DNA from: Leuctra nigra | Lineage: Eukaryota > Arthropoda > Insecta > Plecoptera > Leuctridae | Reading direction: 5' to 3' | Assembly (NCBI GenBank): GCA_934045905.1 | Contig: OW203767.1 | Span: 12,031,073 to 12,095,072, forward strand | Length of the DNA: 64,000 nucleotides | In this document: piece after piece, positions 22,501 to 32,299 of the stretch | How positions within the stretch are numbered: position 1 is the stretch's first letter | Layout of the letters: every line of letters begins with the position of its first letter | Notes under the pieces: generated by a model | Told to the model about the DNA's origin: nothing | The model's database searches: none | Seen by the model: only the letters and a program-made list of their open reading frames with translations | Program-made: the position numbers and the translations under genes

Positions 22501-22933
22501 ACGATCTCTTAGGAAGGGGGAAATATGATTTGCAATGAAACTTACCGACTTCTTCGTCCGATGATGTCACAAGATCCTGCAGAAATCCAAACGTCTCGTC
22601 AACTTTCGTTGACATCCACGACATCTGTTCGATCGATATCTCCTTCTCGTGATAATCAATGGAATCATTGGCTGACAATCGATTCAATCCGGATTTATCA
22701 CTCATCGAGATCGGTATGAAAACGTATTGATTCCTCGTCGATACTTCATTTCCACCGCCAGAAAATCCCTTACTGTTATCATAAATCGGTGTAGTATTTT
22801 CGAGATTCCCACTTTTGTATTTACCGACATTCAAGGAACCCCTCAAAATATTTTCGTGTGTCTGTAAAATTTTCTCATCGGCAACAACACAACATACCAA
22901 AAACACGAAAACAACAATTTTTAAAATCGCCAT
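13559..22933 (-). CDS. Osiris gene 1 (DUF1676), three coding exons
   Basis: Coding exons 22933-22546, 17227-17030 and 13734-13559 join with phase-1 junctions, each splitting a Gly codon, to give 253 residues. Residues 1-18 (MAILKIVVFVFLVCCVVA) are a signal peptide. Exon 1 lacks the Cys pair seen in genes 2, 3 and 5. Exon 2 opens GRSKKHKKKKMLFFLLKLF and runs on as the hydrophobic Osiris segment (GLKVVLMGVLLPGLL). Exon 3 is His/Ser-rich (YSIHGDDKPPHHIVISPSHW) and ends AYRRSHPMYL before TGA. Donors are GTAAGT-like (GTCG/GTAAG) and CAAAG/GTGAC; acceptors are TTCCAG and ATCCAG. Intron 1 contains a tandem array of exon 2 fragments, and the frame after TGA stays open to 11837. Osiris proteins are insect-specific secretory/endosomal proteins of cuticle epithelia (family knowledge); the specific role of this one is unknown. 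Confidence 0.8.
13735..14640. other. Intron 2 of Osiris gene 1, distal part
   Basis: AT-rich intron sequence (the intron spans 17029-13735) with nothing else recognised in this part. Confidence 0.5.
14641..14810 (+). promoter_or_regulatory. Candidate plus-strand TATA promoter inside intron 2 of Osiris gene 1
   Basis: A locally GC-richer block leads to GGAGTATATAAGAAGG (TATA at 14725-14732). About 30 bp downstream is GATTCGAGCAGAGCG, a plausible initiation region, then a possible 5' splice site (CATAG/GTAATA near 14796). No open frame of interest follows on the plus strand, so any transcript would be non-coding or have distant exons. A transposon-borne promoter is an alternative. Confidence 0.35.
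14881..14922 (+). repeat. Dispersed repeat family 3 core (ACGCGTTGATAAGCGAGC), copy 1
   Basis: Shares ACTAGGAAAACGCTCT and ACGCGTTGATAAGCGAGC with 47056-47094 (plus) and 54748-54790 (minus, ATGAGCGAGC). A more diverged relative lies near 60510-60540 (ACGCTCTTTGATAAGCGAAC). Confidence 0.6.
15060..15330 (+). repeat. Dispersed repeat related to family 2
   Basis: Contains ACCAATCACAGGATCTCGTT and CAAAATTTCAGATTGATTGA with a CTGAACGGAGTTACCTGC end. These resemble the ACCAAT..CAAATTTTCAGCCGA blocks of the 10600 and 52745 copies. Boundaries are uncertain. Confidence 0.35.
15331..17029. other. Intron 2 of Osiris gene 1, proximal part
   Basis: AT-rich. A 62-codon frame at 15635-15823 is not convincing. 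No other feature was recognised. Confidence 0.45.
17228..19490 (-). repeat. 148-bp tandem array of intron acceptor plus exon 2 fragment, about 15 copies
   Basis: About 15 near-identical units (period 148; a few are 145-147 bp) lie immediately 5' of the true exon 2 of Osiris gene 1. Each unit, read on the minus strand, carries the acceptor TGTGTATTCCAG, the exon 2 start (GRSKKHKKKKMLFFLLKLF in the Osiris frame) and the hydrophobic stretch through GVLLPGLL. It then diverges to SLLVLTS and a TGA stop, with no obvious donor. The true exon 2 departs from the unit at LLPGLL/TFTTMLSW. Shared variants (GACCAC with GAAGACTTTC near 17750 and 18635; ATAGCATC in several) show duplication of blocks of units. 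The small frames called in these units are by-products. Confidence 0.95.
19491..20275. mobile_element. Poly-G-rich non-autonomous element(s)
   Basis: Holds GGGAGGGGGGGGGGTCTAGG followed by GGCGCATGCCCCC, a 32-bp tandem duplication at 20009-20072 (TGACACTTAGGGAGGGGG, then ACCGAT) and an uninterrupted run of 20 G at 20246-20265. The style matches the poly-G elements at 25078-25527 and 44100-44580. Ends were not resolved. Confidence 0.4.
20685..20775 (-). mobile_element. tRNA-derived SINE-like fragment
   Basis: On the minus strand a perfect B-box core GGTTCGATTCC (20702-20692) lies about 45 nt after an A-box-like CAGGCTGAGAGCAACTGATA. The fold is not a complete tRNA. Confidence 0.4.
20776..21654. 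other. Intron 1 of Osiris gene 1, no feature recognised
   Basis: AT-rich. A 68-codon plus-strand frame at 21390-21596 lacks any family resemblance. Confidence 0.45.
21655..21805 (+). repeat. Dispersed repeat family 1, copy 3
   Basis: Ordered blocks TCATCCGATGAAGTCT, CTAGTAGGTGAACTCTGATT and AAGGATTGATTGTCAAGGAA match the copies at 7315 and 9480. This copy sits in intron 1 of Osiris gene 1. Confidence 0.65.
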
Positions 22934-23094
22934 GATTAGATAAAACTACTTTTCCGAATTGAGTATTTTTGTCAGTTTTCTTCTTGGATGTCACCACATT
23001 TCTCTCGAACACTTCCTGATCTCTTGGTCGCCGCCCCTCGTCTGCACCGCCGAAATCTTCGGAGGACCACGCACTCCTCTCATGTAGTTATCAT

Positions 23095-23350
23095 CATCAC
23101 TGACTCACAATAAACTCGATTTCACGCAGCACAATAGTTATATACTAGCAAATCGCTTAGGCGTCTACTTTATGACGAACAATAAAAATCTATGTCAAAA
23201 ATCGATACAATTGGATATTCGCTCTTTGACCTAATGCCAAATGAAGTTAAACTGATGGATTTGACAGAGTCGTCTCGCGATTGGCTAGCGGAGTCACCTA
23301 AGGACCAATCAGAAACGTTCTAATCCTAGAACATTCGAATCTTTCGCGTT
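23095..23350 (-). promoter_or_regulatory. Promoter of Osiris gene 1
   Basis: On the minus strand GTATATAAC (about 23145-23137) lies about 205 bp before the ATG. An arthropod-type initiator TCAGT is at 23103-23099. Further upstream are a pair of CCAAT boxes in opposite orientation (23283 and 23309) and heat-shock-element-like AGAACATTCGAATC repeats (23331-23345). Site matches are by eye. Confidence 0.45.
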
Positions 23351-25069
23351 CAAAGTTGGATACACAATGACGATGCGAACTTACATACATTTCATTAGTA
23401 CTTAAATTCTATATTTCAAAAATAAAAATGTATGATAAAATGCATTAAAACCGTTAATGCAAATGATCGGTTCGATGATTAAAGACACCAAGGTCACGAT
23501 ATAGACAAAGGGCAATCCTCCGCGAGGTGCATAAGAGAGATGGAATAATTATTGTCAACTCCGGATCGTTGACATGGATGAGAGATGCAATTAGTTCAGA
23601 GATGAATGTCTATGTCTGAACCATCCTTGGTATGACAGGACGTGATGACATGTTCTCCCAGCTTTCATCTTTATGTGACACAAATGGATTGAGTCGATTT
23701 ATTGCAGTGTTAAAAATGCAATTAGGGAGCGAGTGAAGGTGCACTGTGATGAATGCATTAAGTTGGATTGCATGTTATTTTGTAGAGGAGCGACGAAAAT
23801 TAGGTAGGTACCTGATCAGCTGCTATGACAGTAATTTAATAGAATTACGTTTTGAGGGGGAGAATTGAAACACACCTACGTCATAGACAATAATAATTAT
23901 TCAATATAAATTTTAGTGTCAATAAGAGTGGAACAAATTTAGCATTCAATCACATGTATTATTTCTGATACCAAATTATAATAGAATGACATGTTTAAGT
24001 TTAAATGTTAGTTTTATATTACTGTATTTTAGTGCAAATATTCAGTATGTTCTAATAACCATTTTAATCAAGTCTGAAAAAATATAGTAAATCCTATAGT
24101 TCTTTAACTTCCCAAAAATAATTGAAGAATATAATTAACAATTACAATTTGGTAACAATAATTGTACCACGAGGTAGGGGAATAGAATTTCCACAAGATG
24201 CTACATTATTTGAATGTTTGCATTTACAGATTTATCAACAACTATACAAGTTGAACCTGATTTATTTCTAAGAACTTAAAATAGTTAGAACCAATAAGTA
24301 CCCAAGAAAAGAAACCTTTTGTGTGTATTATGTTCCCCTTCTCTCGTTTTACAGATAGTAATGGATCGACCCAGAGATCCCCTAACCTGACCTTCAACCA
24401 CAATAGATCAAATATCCATTCATTTCCAATCACACACATTTTTAATCCCAAAGAATCTATCATTAATCCAAACTCCAATCATCATATATTCTCTGCACTC
24501 TTCTAATCATGTAATCATCTTCGTTGCAAACTTCACTTCCGCACTGCCCTCTCGATCTGTCTGGAACGCACCCCGCGCAATATTCATGCTAAGAAGGCAG
24601 TGAAGATGGCGGCACAACCTCTTAACCAATTAAATAACATTACTGGCAGCAAATGCTGATAATAAACACTTCAAGCGTCACCTTTACATTGAAAAATATC
24701 TGTCTGTGAAGGTTTTATCGTTTCTCACATAATGATGAGCTGAGAGGTCGTCGATGCTTGTGATTGAACTCTAATAAACTTATGATTAGGTATAAATTAA
24801 AAGAAAGATCACGCATGATTGTATAGAAATGAAGAATAGGTTTGATTCTTTATGTCGATTTGTAGTGTCATAAGTGCAAGCCGTATAAGAGCTGAAGTAA
24901 GAAGTAACAATAGGTTACTTTTTCCATGTGACCTGCTATTGGAAAAATATTGTGATCTAAATAACTATTTTTTTTGCATACATTACAATAATTGTATTAT
25001 TAATAAAATAATATCAAAAAATATTGTTAAATTTCAGTAATTAATCAACAATCCTTGGAGACTGAATTT
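23351..25069. other. Intergenic, nothing recognised
   Basis: Between the gene 1 promoter and a hAT-like element. Frames of 61-78 codons at 24242-24506 overlap on opposite strands and look accidental. Confidence 0.4.
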
Positions 25070-25077
25070 CTTATGCG

Positions 25078-25527
25078 CAAGGACGTATCCAGGATGAAAT
25101 TTGGGGGGGGGGGGGGGCATTACTAATATTTTGAAAAAAATCACAGTGGAAAACGGGGGGGGGGGGGGGGGTTGGGGGCACAGCCCCCGATAAATAATTG
25201 GATCATGGTCATTCGTTTAGGTGCAATTTTGAATCGCAGTGTATAGCTATTTTAGGGGATTATAAATCACAAAAAATCCAAAAATTGGTCTAAGAGGTTT
25301 AAGAATAGGTACATTTATTGAACTTAGGATATGCAAGCCGGGGCGTTTAGCCCTGGAATTTTTTGGAATTATATCTCAATTCTAACCATTTTGGAACGTT
25401 TTTGACACGATCTGTCTATTTTTAAGTCTTATTTTCACATATTATTTTAAATGTGTGCTTTATTTTAGATAAAACCCTGATTTCAGGAGGGGGGGGGGGG
25501 GGGCCTCCACCCCTAAAAACGCCCTTG
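25078..25527. mobile_element. Non-autonomous hAT-like element with 8-bp target duplication
   Basis: The element (450 bp) is flanked by the perfect 8-bp duplication CTTATGCG (25070-25077 and 25528-25535). Its tips are inverted: CAAGGACGTATCCAGG on the left, and CAAGGGCGTTTTTAGG when the right end is reverse-complemented. Three long G runs (25103-25117, 25155-25171, 25489-25503) lie inside. An 8-bp duplication with short inverted ends is typical of the hAT superfamily. It has no transposase ORF. Confidence 0.8.
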
Positions 25528-25535
25528 CTTATGCG

Positions 25536-27225
25536 TACAGATTCTAAGAATTTTAATTCGGGAAATCAACTCTATTGCTGCGCCACCTGGTAGCCACATT
25601 TTCATTCAATCTCGAAATTTCATGATATAAGGTACCTATACATTTTATTTTGTGTATACAATTTTTAACAATTGTTTGTTACAATTGTTTGTTATTGTTT
25701 GTTTGTTAGTTTGTATTCCAAAGTTTAATTAAATTTGAACAGAAAAATTAAGGTTGTTCCCTTTTCACTTGGGATTTCTCTAGGTATTGCTATGCAAAAT
25801 TCTTGGCAGTAGACATTTCAATATTCACGACACAGCACATTCTAAAACAGCTCAATCTCTTTGAATTCATCTGTGAACATCAATCATTCCAAACAAATCC
25901 AGTGACGTCCATATCAAAAACTGTTTTATGTTTCTCCGTCCACATCTTATACTTTCCTCATCTCACTTCATTTCACGTTATGCATGAAGCAGAGAAAAAC
26001 GCGCCAAATATGATCGATTATCTGTGACGTACACTAGCTAATTACAAAATGGCGGCGATCAAATGCCCAGTTCCATTGAATTCTATAACATAAATTAACT
26101 TAGTAACTTGAAGGCGTTAAATTAAAACGCACGAGTGGCGCCTACATGATACGTGACCATTTCCTACGTTGTATAAGTTCAAAACGAATTGTTTTTAAAT
26201 TATTATAATTTTTATTTGTGATTTGGTGTAGAGGCAAATTCACGTGACGGTATGACAAATTGTGAAATGTTACTTTATAACTGCCTGCACCAATTTTGGG
26301 AGAGTTTATATATTTGGTATTGTTTATTAAATTGTGTAAATACGTAGGTAATAATTTTATCAGTTAAATTTGGAACCTATGCGTAGGAAGAAAGGTATAA
26401 AAGAAATGAAAGAGTATGTTAAAATTTGTATAAAATTATATATTTATAGAGAGCCCAAACAAACTTTTATGTATACATATTTCAGTATTAAAAAAATTAT
26501 TTTTATTTATTAGTAAAAGCATAATTAGTATTTAACAGTCTGTCATCAATTTTATTCAGTCACGTCACAAGTCTTACATCTAGTTTAGTCATCGTCACAA
26601 AATTTTGAAGGTCCAGCAAATAAACGCACTAGATTTCTCTGTAGGTCATGTCTAATATTTACAATACTATATTTGATTGTTTCATTTTCATAGTGGTCAA
26701 ATTGATTTGGTTTGACATATCAGATTTTATTCTAACAGAAAATTTAAATTGTGTTATTGTCGTATAGTTAATTGATATGAATGGAGTTGCATTGATAATT
26801 GTTAATTAAGTTGTCTCATTGCATTGCAAGCAAAATAATGCAGTCGCATGTTGTCCAACAGTGCAATATGCAACTCATCACTTGCATTATCTTGTCATTT
26901 TAGTCGTCTATCATGTATGATAGTAGTCATTTATCAAAAGTAGTCTCATAATACTGATAGTCACTATTTTTAATTACACCTATGTTTTTAACATGAGTAT
27001 TATCCAAATTCCTGAGATTGGAATAAAAGTCAACAAAAGTCTTAAAATGTCAGTCGTTAAAATTTTAATGTTGCAGCCAAAATGTTAGATTGTATAATTT
27101 TTGGTATTTGAAAATTCTTTGACTCGATTCCTTATACTGACCACCAAACTTATTAAAATAAACATTGCACATATTATAAAATAAATAATATAAATTAGGT
27201 GCAGAAACGGTGTACCTATCACCGT
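25536..27225. other. Intergenic, 3' of Osiris gene 2
   Basis: AT-rich. The 74-codon frame at 25803-26027 is not convincing. No repeat was recognised. Confidence 0.4.
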
Positions 27226-30200
27226 TTAATTTTGCGGTGCATACGAATTAAACGCCATATCCTGTCCTCCCACATTCTGTCTTGCGTCTGCTTCGAAGAG
27301 CGCTCCCTCCAGTTGCTTGCCGCCCCTCAGGCTGCCTGCTAGCGGGATGATACGGTGCTCGTCGACGGGGTCCTCGACCGCGAACGAGCGACCGTACGAG
27401 CTGTGACCGTAGTCGTGACTGCCCCCGCCTCCGCCGCCGCCGCCTCCATGTCCGCCGCCGCCTCCGCCGCCGCCTCCATGGCCGTGGTGGTCGACGTGCT
27501 GAACCTCGCTGGAGTGGGAGTGGGAGTGGGAGTAGACAGGCTTCTGGATGATCTCGTAGTGGACTCCTTTAGAGCCACCTGTTGAATCATATGAGAGTGT
27601 TAACCGTAATATCAGCACTGTTTCCCACATTTGATAAAGCAATATTCCAAGTATTGCACTAAAATAAAAGAAATTATTGGAAGCAATATTTGTATTCGTG
27701 AGCTAATAAACGTGAAAAAAGCAGTCAATTTTATTCAAAAATTATTATTTGCTTTTTTCAAATGACATTGACGGAATAATAGAGAAAAAACTTGCTAAAA
27801 CAACTAAAAGCTGAAAACTTAAAATTTAAACGCACTTAAAATAAATTTGTGTCGTAATAGCGTGTTTTTATTATATTTGTGTTTATATCCTACTCAAGCA
27901 TGTATTGTTTAAAAACGGGCCTATTCCAAGCACGCCTTATCTCCGATAAACGCTATCTGGTTCTCATTAGGTTATGACGGCCGGTTTCAGCAGTGGGGGT
28001 ATAGCTCAGTGGTAGAGCATTCGACTGCAGATCGAGAGGTCACCGGTTCAAACCCGGTTGCCCCCTTATTTTTTTATTTTATTTTTTCATTCGCCCTTTC
28101 ATCATTTGTATCTTTACAATACTTTGTGCTTTATTTGAATTCAATAGGTTCAATACAAGACGAATGAATGGCTTCGTGAGTACCAATTTTTTGAAGGTCA
28201 CTCATTAGCGTTAATTAACCATTCTTAATACGAAGAAGATTTGAGTGCAAAGTGGTTTGCCAAATAAAGAGACAGATGGTAGACAAAGCAGAAATCCAAG
28301 AATTATTAGTATTGTTTTGCCCTCATATTGGGCGGTTTTTTAATCTTTGTTTGAAGTAATGAAGTTAGCATCGATTTGATCGTTTTGATTTCTTTTCTCT
28401 CTCTTGACTTGAATGAATCCTACATGATGCAAAGTGCGTGTTAATTGACAGATGAGAAGCGTTGTTATCTTCAGACTTCAGACGTATGATTTAAGAGACC
28501 TAGATACGTAATGTCCGTCGATAACTGATTAGTAGTAAATAACAATATTAAATACCTAACAACAATATGAAATCGCTCAAACTGCATCAAGTTTTATGTC
28601 ACAGCGTAAAGAAAGTAACAGACAAGAAAGAAGCCGTTACTTCGTCTTCGTAATAGTGTGTAGTATGTGAATAGTACCTATTGGTTGTGAGCTTTATAAA
28701 ATATATTATATTTATTTATATTTTAATAATTGTGTTCATTAATGAATACATAATATTATTTCCGAACCGATTGATACAATCTTAATAATCCGCTTTTAGT
28801 TGACTACGGTAAAATATAAAATATTTGCGATATAGTAATTGTACTTATGTCAGCTAATTGATATTGTAGATCTTGGCTATACTCTTTTAAATGTGAATAT
28901 CCTACAATTTATGAGTAGATGGGTATGGGTATGAGTTTATGAGAGGGTGGGCGACTATTCCCCAAAAAATTAATACTCATAGTAAAATGACGCGATGAAA
29001 TTTGTTAAAATTTAGAAGAAATAATAATCGTTTAGCAATCGCTAAAGAAAACTATAGGAAGTCTGGGAGACTATCCTCTAGGTGTTATGCTGGTCCGGGC
29101 GCAAATCCCCGGGAAATTTTTGATTTTCTGAAACCAATTTACAGTAGGTATATCTAGTAGTTTTATATCGTTGTCAAAATTGGTGAATTGTTATTGGCCT
29201 GGGGAAACATATTTTTTTTCGCTGATTTTATGACCTTTAGGGAGGGGTGGTCGCGTTGACCCATATCCCCCGCAGCCCCCCCCCCCCCTTCCCCCTGATC
29301 CGTCACAGTTGAATGTCAAATGTTTTTACACATGTTTTCAGATTACAGTTTTTTAGTATCCTATTTCTTACATGTTTTAAAAAGATCTGCCCGTCCGCTT
29401 TGCTCTGTATACAACACCTTATGATGAATGCCGAATAAGGGCTGAACTAATTGTGATCTTGGTCTGACCTATTGGACCACATCTCATCTCCACTTCATCT
29501 TCAATCACGCATAACTCAACTACCGAGTTACACGCGTATCGGCTACTCAAAACACTTCCCACAATTACTCGAAACTCTAACCCTGATACTCAACACAGTG
29601 ACGAAAACAAAGTCTCTCGCATTCCATTTCGTTGCAGTCTCAATAGTACATCTAGGAACATTGAACTTGTCAAAAGATAATATCAAAATCTTCCAGATAC
29701 CTGTTATGTTTTTATACACTTCAATGAATGTGTTTAATTAAATGCATTTAAATCTTCCGCCCATACATCCATGGACCAAAAAACTGGTTCACATTTTGCA
29801 TGCTTTATCGTGACCTAGATGCAAGGGGGTTTTCCCCAGACTATGCAAATATGACGTAGCACATTCCTGAAAACTATTTCATAAAAACTTCTACAAATTG
29901 AAACTTTATGAGTGTTCTAAACCGTCTTTACGCTATGGGAAATGGAATTATCATAGAGTTCGATTGTCTTTACTTAATCCTCTTTTGGAATCAGCAATCT
30001 ACGTTGCCTGCTTATAAAGATATTCCTTGTTAATAGCTTTGGTGTATGAATGAGGTGTATGAATGATTGCGGCTTCCACAAACAATACACTACAAAAAAT
30101 ACGATACTGCTGCTAATAATTGCATTATAGCATCGCTGCATTTTGCTGCAAAACTTCTATTGTTTTACAAGTAGGTAACAATGTAACGAGACAATAATAG

Positions 30201-32173
30201 TAATAATTATACTTATGATGAATAAATGATTTAAAAGTAATTAGTGTTGTATAATTACCGAGTGATTTGAGTCCGACGATGGCGGAGAGCATCAAAGAGA
30301 GGAGGCCTGTCATAAGGGCTTTAGCTGCCAAGGCGGCAATGGCGCCCATGCCTACTGCGCCCAGAGTGCTGGCCATCATCGCACCTGCAGCCATGATCAT
30401 GCCGCCGCCTCCCTTGTCCTTGCCGCCCCCGAAGCCGCCGCCGCCGCCGCCTCCCAGACCGCCGATACCGCCGCCCTTGCGACCTAGGACAGTTAAGGTG
30501 TCATGAGAGGTTTCCCAACTGAGCGCGATACAACGCTTGATGTCTTTTAAATATGACAATTTGGCGTTTGTTTTAAAACAGAATCTGTGTCAATTTTCAA
30601 AATTTCTTAAAGTTTAAAATTTTTCTAAAATTAAGTTTTTAAGTGCCAAAGGGGTAACAAGGATCAGAATAGACTTCTAAAATTAGGGGAGGATGGGAGT
30701 GATTAGAAAGGAAAGAGATCTTTTAGGTATGGTCACATGAAAAGAATATAAGATGTAGCGAGAGTTTGGGGATTCTTTCCAATCTGGAGTAGCAAATGTC
30801 AAGAGCAAAGTAGAGAAGAAGTGTGTATAGTAGGGGAAGAGTGGAGTGGTTGCACGGGAACGGTTGGGGGAAAACGGCAACACATGGAAAAGATGGTGGA
30901 GAAAGGAAAGACTGGAGAGGAAGGGACTCAAGATGAATGTTCGGCCCGGTTATCTTAGTCCCTGTTTTCTGACAAGATATTGAGTCTAATACATGAAACC
31001 TAAAGACCTAAAAAGTAGCATATTATTTCAACCTAACGTGGAACAATTGACCTCAAATATTGGAACTGGTCCAATGAAACCAATTTGTAATTTTTATTGT
31101 TACAAAAATGTGAATACTTGAGGTTCCCTGGTTTTGTAATTGTTCTAAAACGTATGTTCAAAACAAAGTTGACAAGTCCGAGCAAATTTAGAATATTGGA
31201 AATTTGGACAGACGCATTTTGTGCAACTTTTCAACAGAACTATACTTTGAAAATCGTTGAAAACTCCAGGGACATGGATTCACAAAATGTATTATCTGCT
31301 AATACATAATTATCTTTTGATTTTAATACCAAAAACACCATGCTAAATGAAAGATAATACAAAAAATAGAACTTAATACTTTTTGTGAATCTGGTCCCAG
31401 GAGTCAACGAAACTTACTTTTTGTATAAACTTTTGTAAGAGTGTAATTGACATCTCTGTACTGCGATCGTGTAACTTTGCCCGACAAACGATCGACAACT
31501 CTTATGAGAGATTAGCATTGACTCGACTTTGTTTTCGATGGACTTTGACGTGTCAATGTTATTCTCCAATAAGAGATGTCGATCGACTGTTGACAAAAGT
31601 TATACGATCCCGGTGTTGTACTTTACAGAGTGTGATATGTGCAAACAGATCATATGATAACTTAAAGCTATGCCTACCAAGAGTTTGTTCCCCGAAGTTC
31701 CTCGCCGCCGCAAAGCTCTCGGCATCGAAGAGCTTGAAGTTGAGCGAGTGCGAGTCCAGATACTGCGCCACCCTCTTGATGAGGAAGGCGTCGAGACGGG
31801 CGTCGATGTCGTTGGGATGTTCCCGGGCGAGCGTCGCCGCCATGTCCGCGGGGAACTTGGAACTCCCGTTCGACTTGATGATCGCGAGTCCAGGGACGAT
31901 CTGGTACTTCTCAGTCGCCGACAAACGATCCACAAAACTCACGACGTCCAACTTCAAACACGTGGTCGTGTATTTGTTAGAACAACCCTTGTTTACGACT
32001 TTTTCCATGAACTCTTCCGGGGATTTCGCGACGTTGTTCCTCATCCACGTGCGCGTTGTAAACAAACTTCCTTGAGTCACTGTTTCAATCTCCGCATTTA
32101 CACTTCCTAATCCAAGAAGAACCACAGCCGTTATTCCAAACATAAGTCCACACGTAATCCTGTCCTTCCCCAT
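27226..32173 (-). CDS. Osiris gene 2 (DUF1676), three coding exons
   Basis: Exons 32173-31678, 30483-30259 and 27578-27226 join in phase 1 to 357 residues. The start is the ATG at 32173; the longer frame to 32191 has only a GTG. Residues 1-27 (to GLGSVNA) form a signal peptide. C64 and C72 (GCSNKYTTTC) are the Cys pair of the secreted N-terminal domain, followed by KLDVVSFVDRL and LNFKLFDAE. Exon 2 begins GRKGGGIGGLGGGG, a Gly-rich stretch in place of the usual Lys run, then has the hydrophobic block MIMAAGAMMASTLGAVGMGA. Exon 3 has HYEIIQKPVYSHSHSHSS, two Gly runs and the C-terminal motif GGQDMAFNSYAPQN. Introns are 1.2 and 2.7 kb, and a tRNA-Cys gene lies antisense in the second. It is probably a secretory/endosomal epithelial protein by family; the orthologue number is not assigned. 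Confidence 0.85.
27995..28066 (+). tRNA. trnC-GCA: tRNA-Cys (GCA)
   Basis: The 72-nt sequence folds as a canonical tRNA: acceptor GGGGGTA with TGCCCCC and discriminator T; D arm GCTCAGTGGTAGAGC; anticodon loop CTGCAGA (anticodon GCA); T arm CCGGTTCAAACCCGG. A TTATTTTTTT run just downstream is a polymerase III terminator. All arms pair, so it looks functional. It lies within intron 2 of Osiris gene 2, on the opposite strand. Confidence 0.95.
28080..30258. other. Intron 2 of Osiris gene 2
   Basis: AT-rich intron. A poly-C/G-rich patch at 29050-29310 (TCCGGGCGCAAATCCCCGGG; 13 C at 29276-29288) resembles the other poly-G elements in this window. No second gene was recognised. Confidence 0.45.
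30490..31677. other. Intron 1 of Osiris gene 2
   Basis: Nothing recognised apart from a purine-rich plus-strand stretch at 30680-30930. Confidence 0.45.
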
Positions 32174-32244
32174 TATAAAAAATAAACACACACGTTCTAA
32201 ACCAATTCCACTTTTAATCTAACTTCAGTTCACTTCGATGCTCC

Positions 32245-32292
32245 GAACTAGAATGATTTGATTTGCAACGTTCACTCAGTTTATATACAAGG
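32245..32292 (-). promoter_or_regulatory. Core promoter of Osiris gene 2
   Basis: On the minus strand CTTGTATATAAACTGAG (TATA at 32288-32281) is followed about 30 bp later by a likely start region near 32255, giving a 5' leader of about 80 nt to the ATG at 32173. Confidence 0.55.
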
Positions 32293-32299
32293 CTATATC

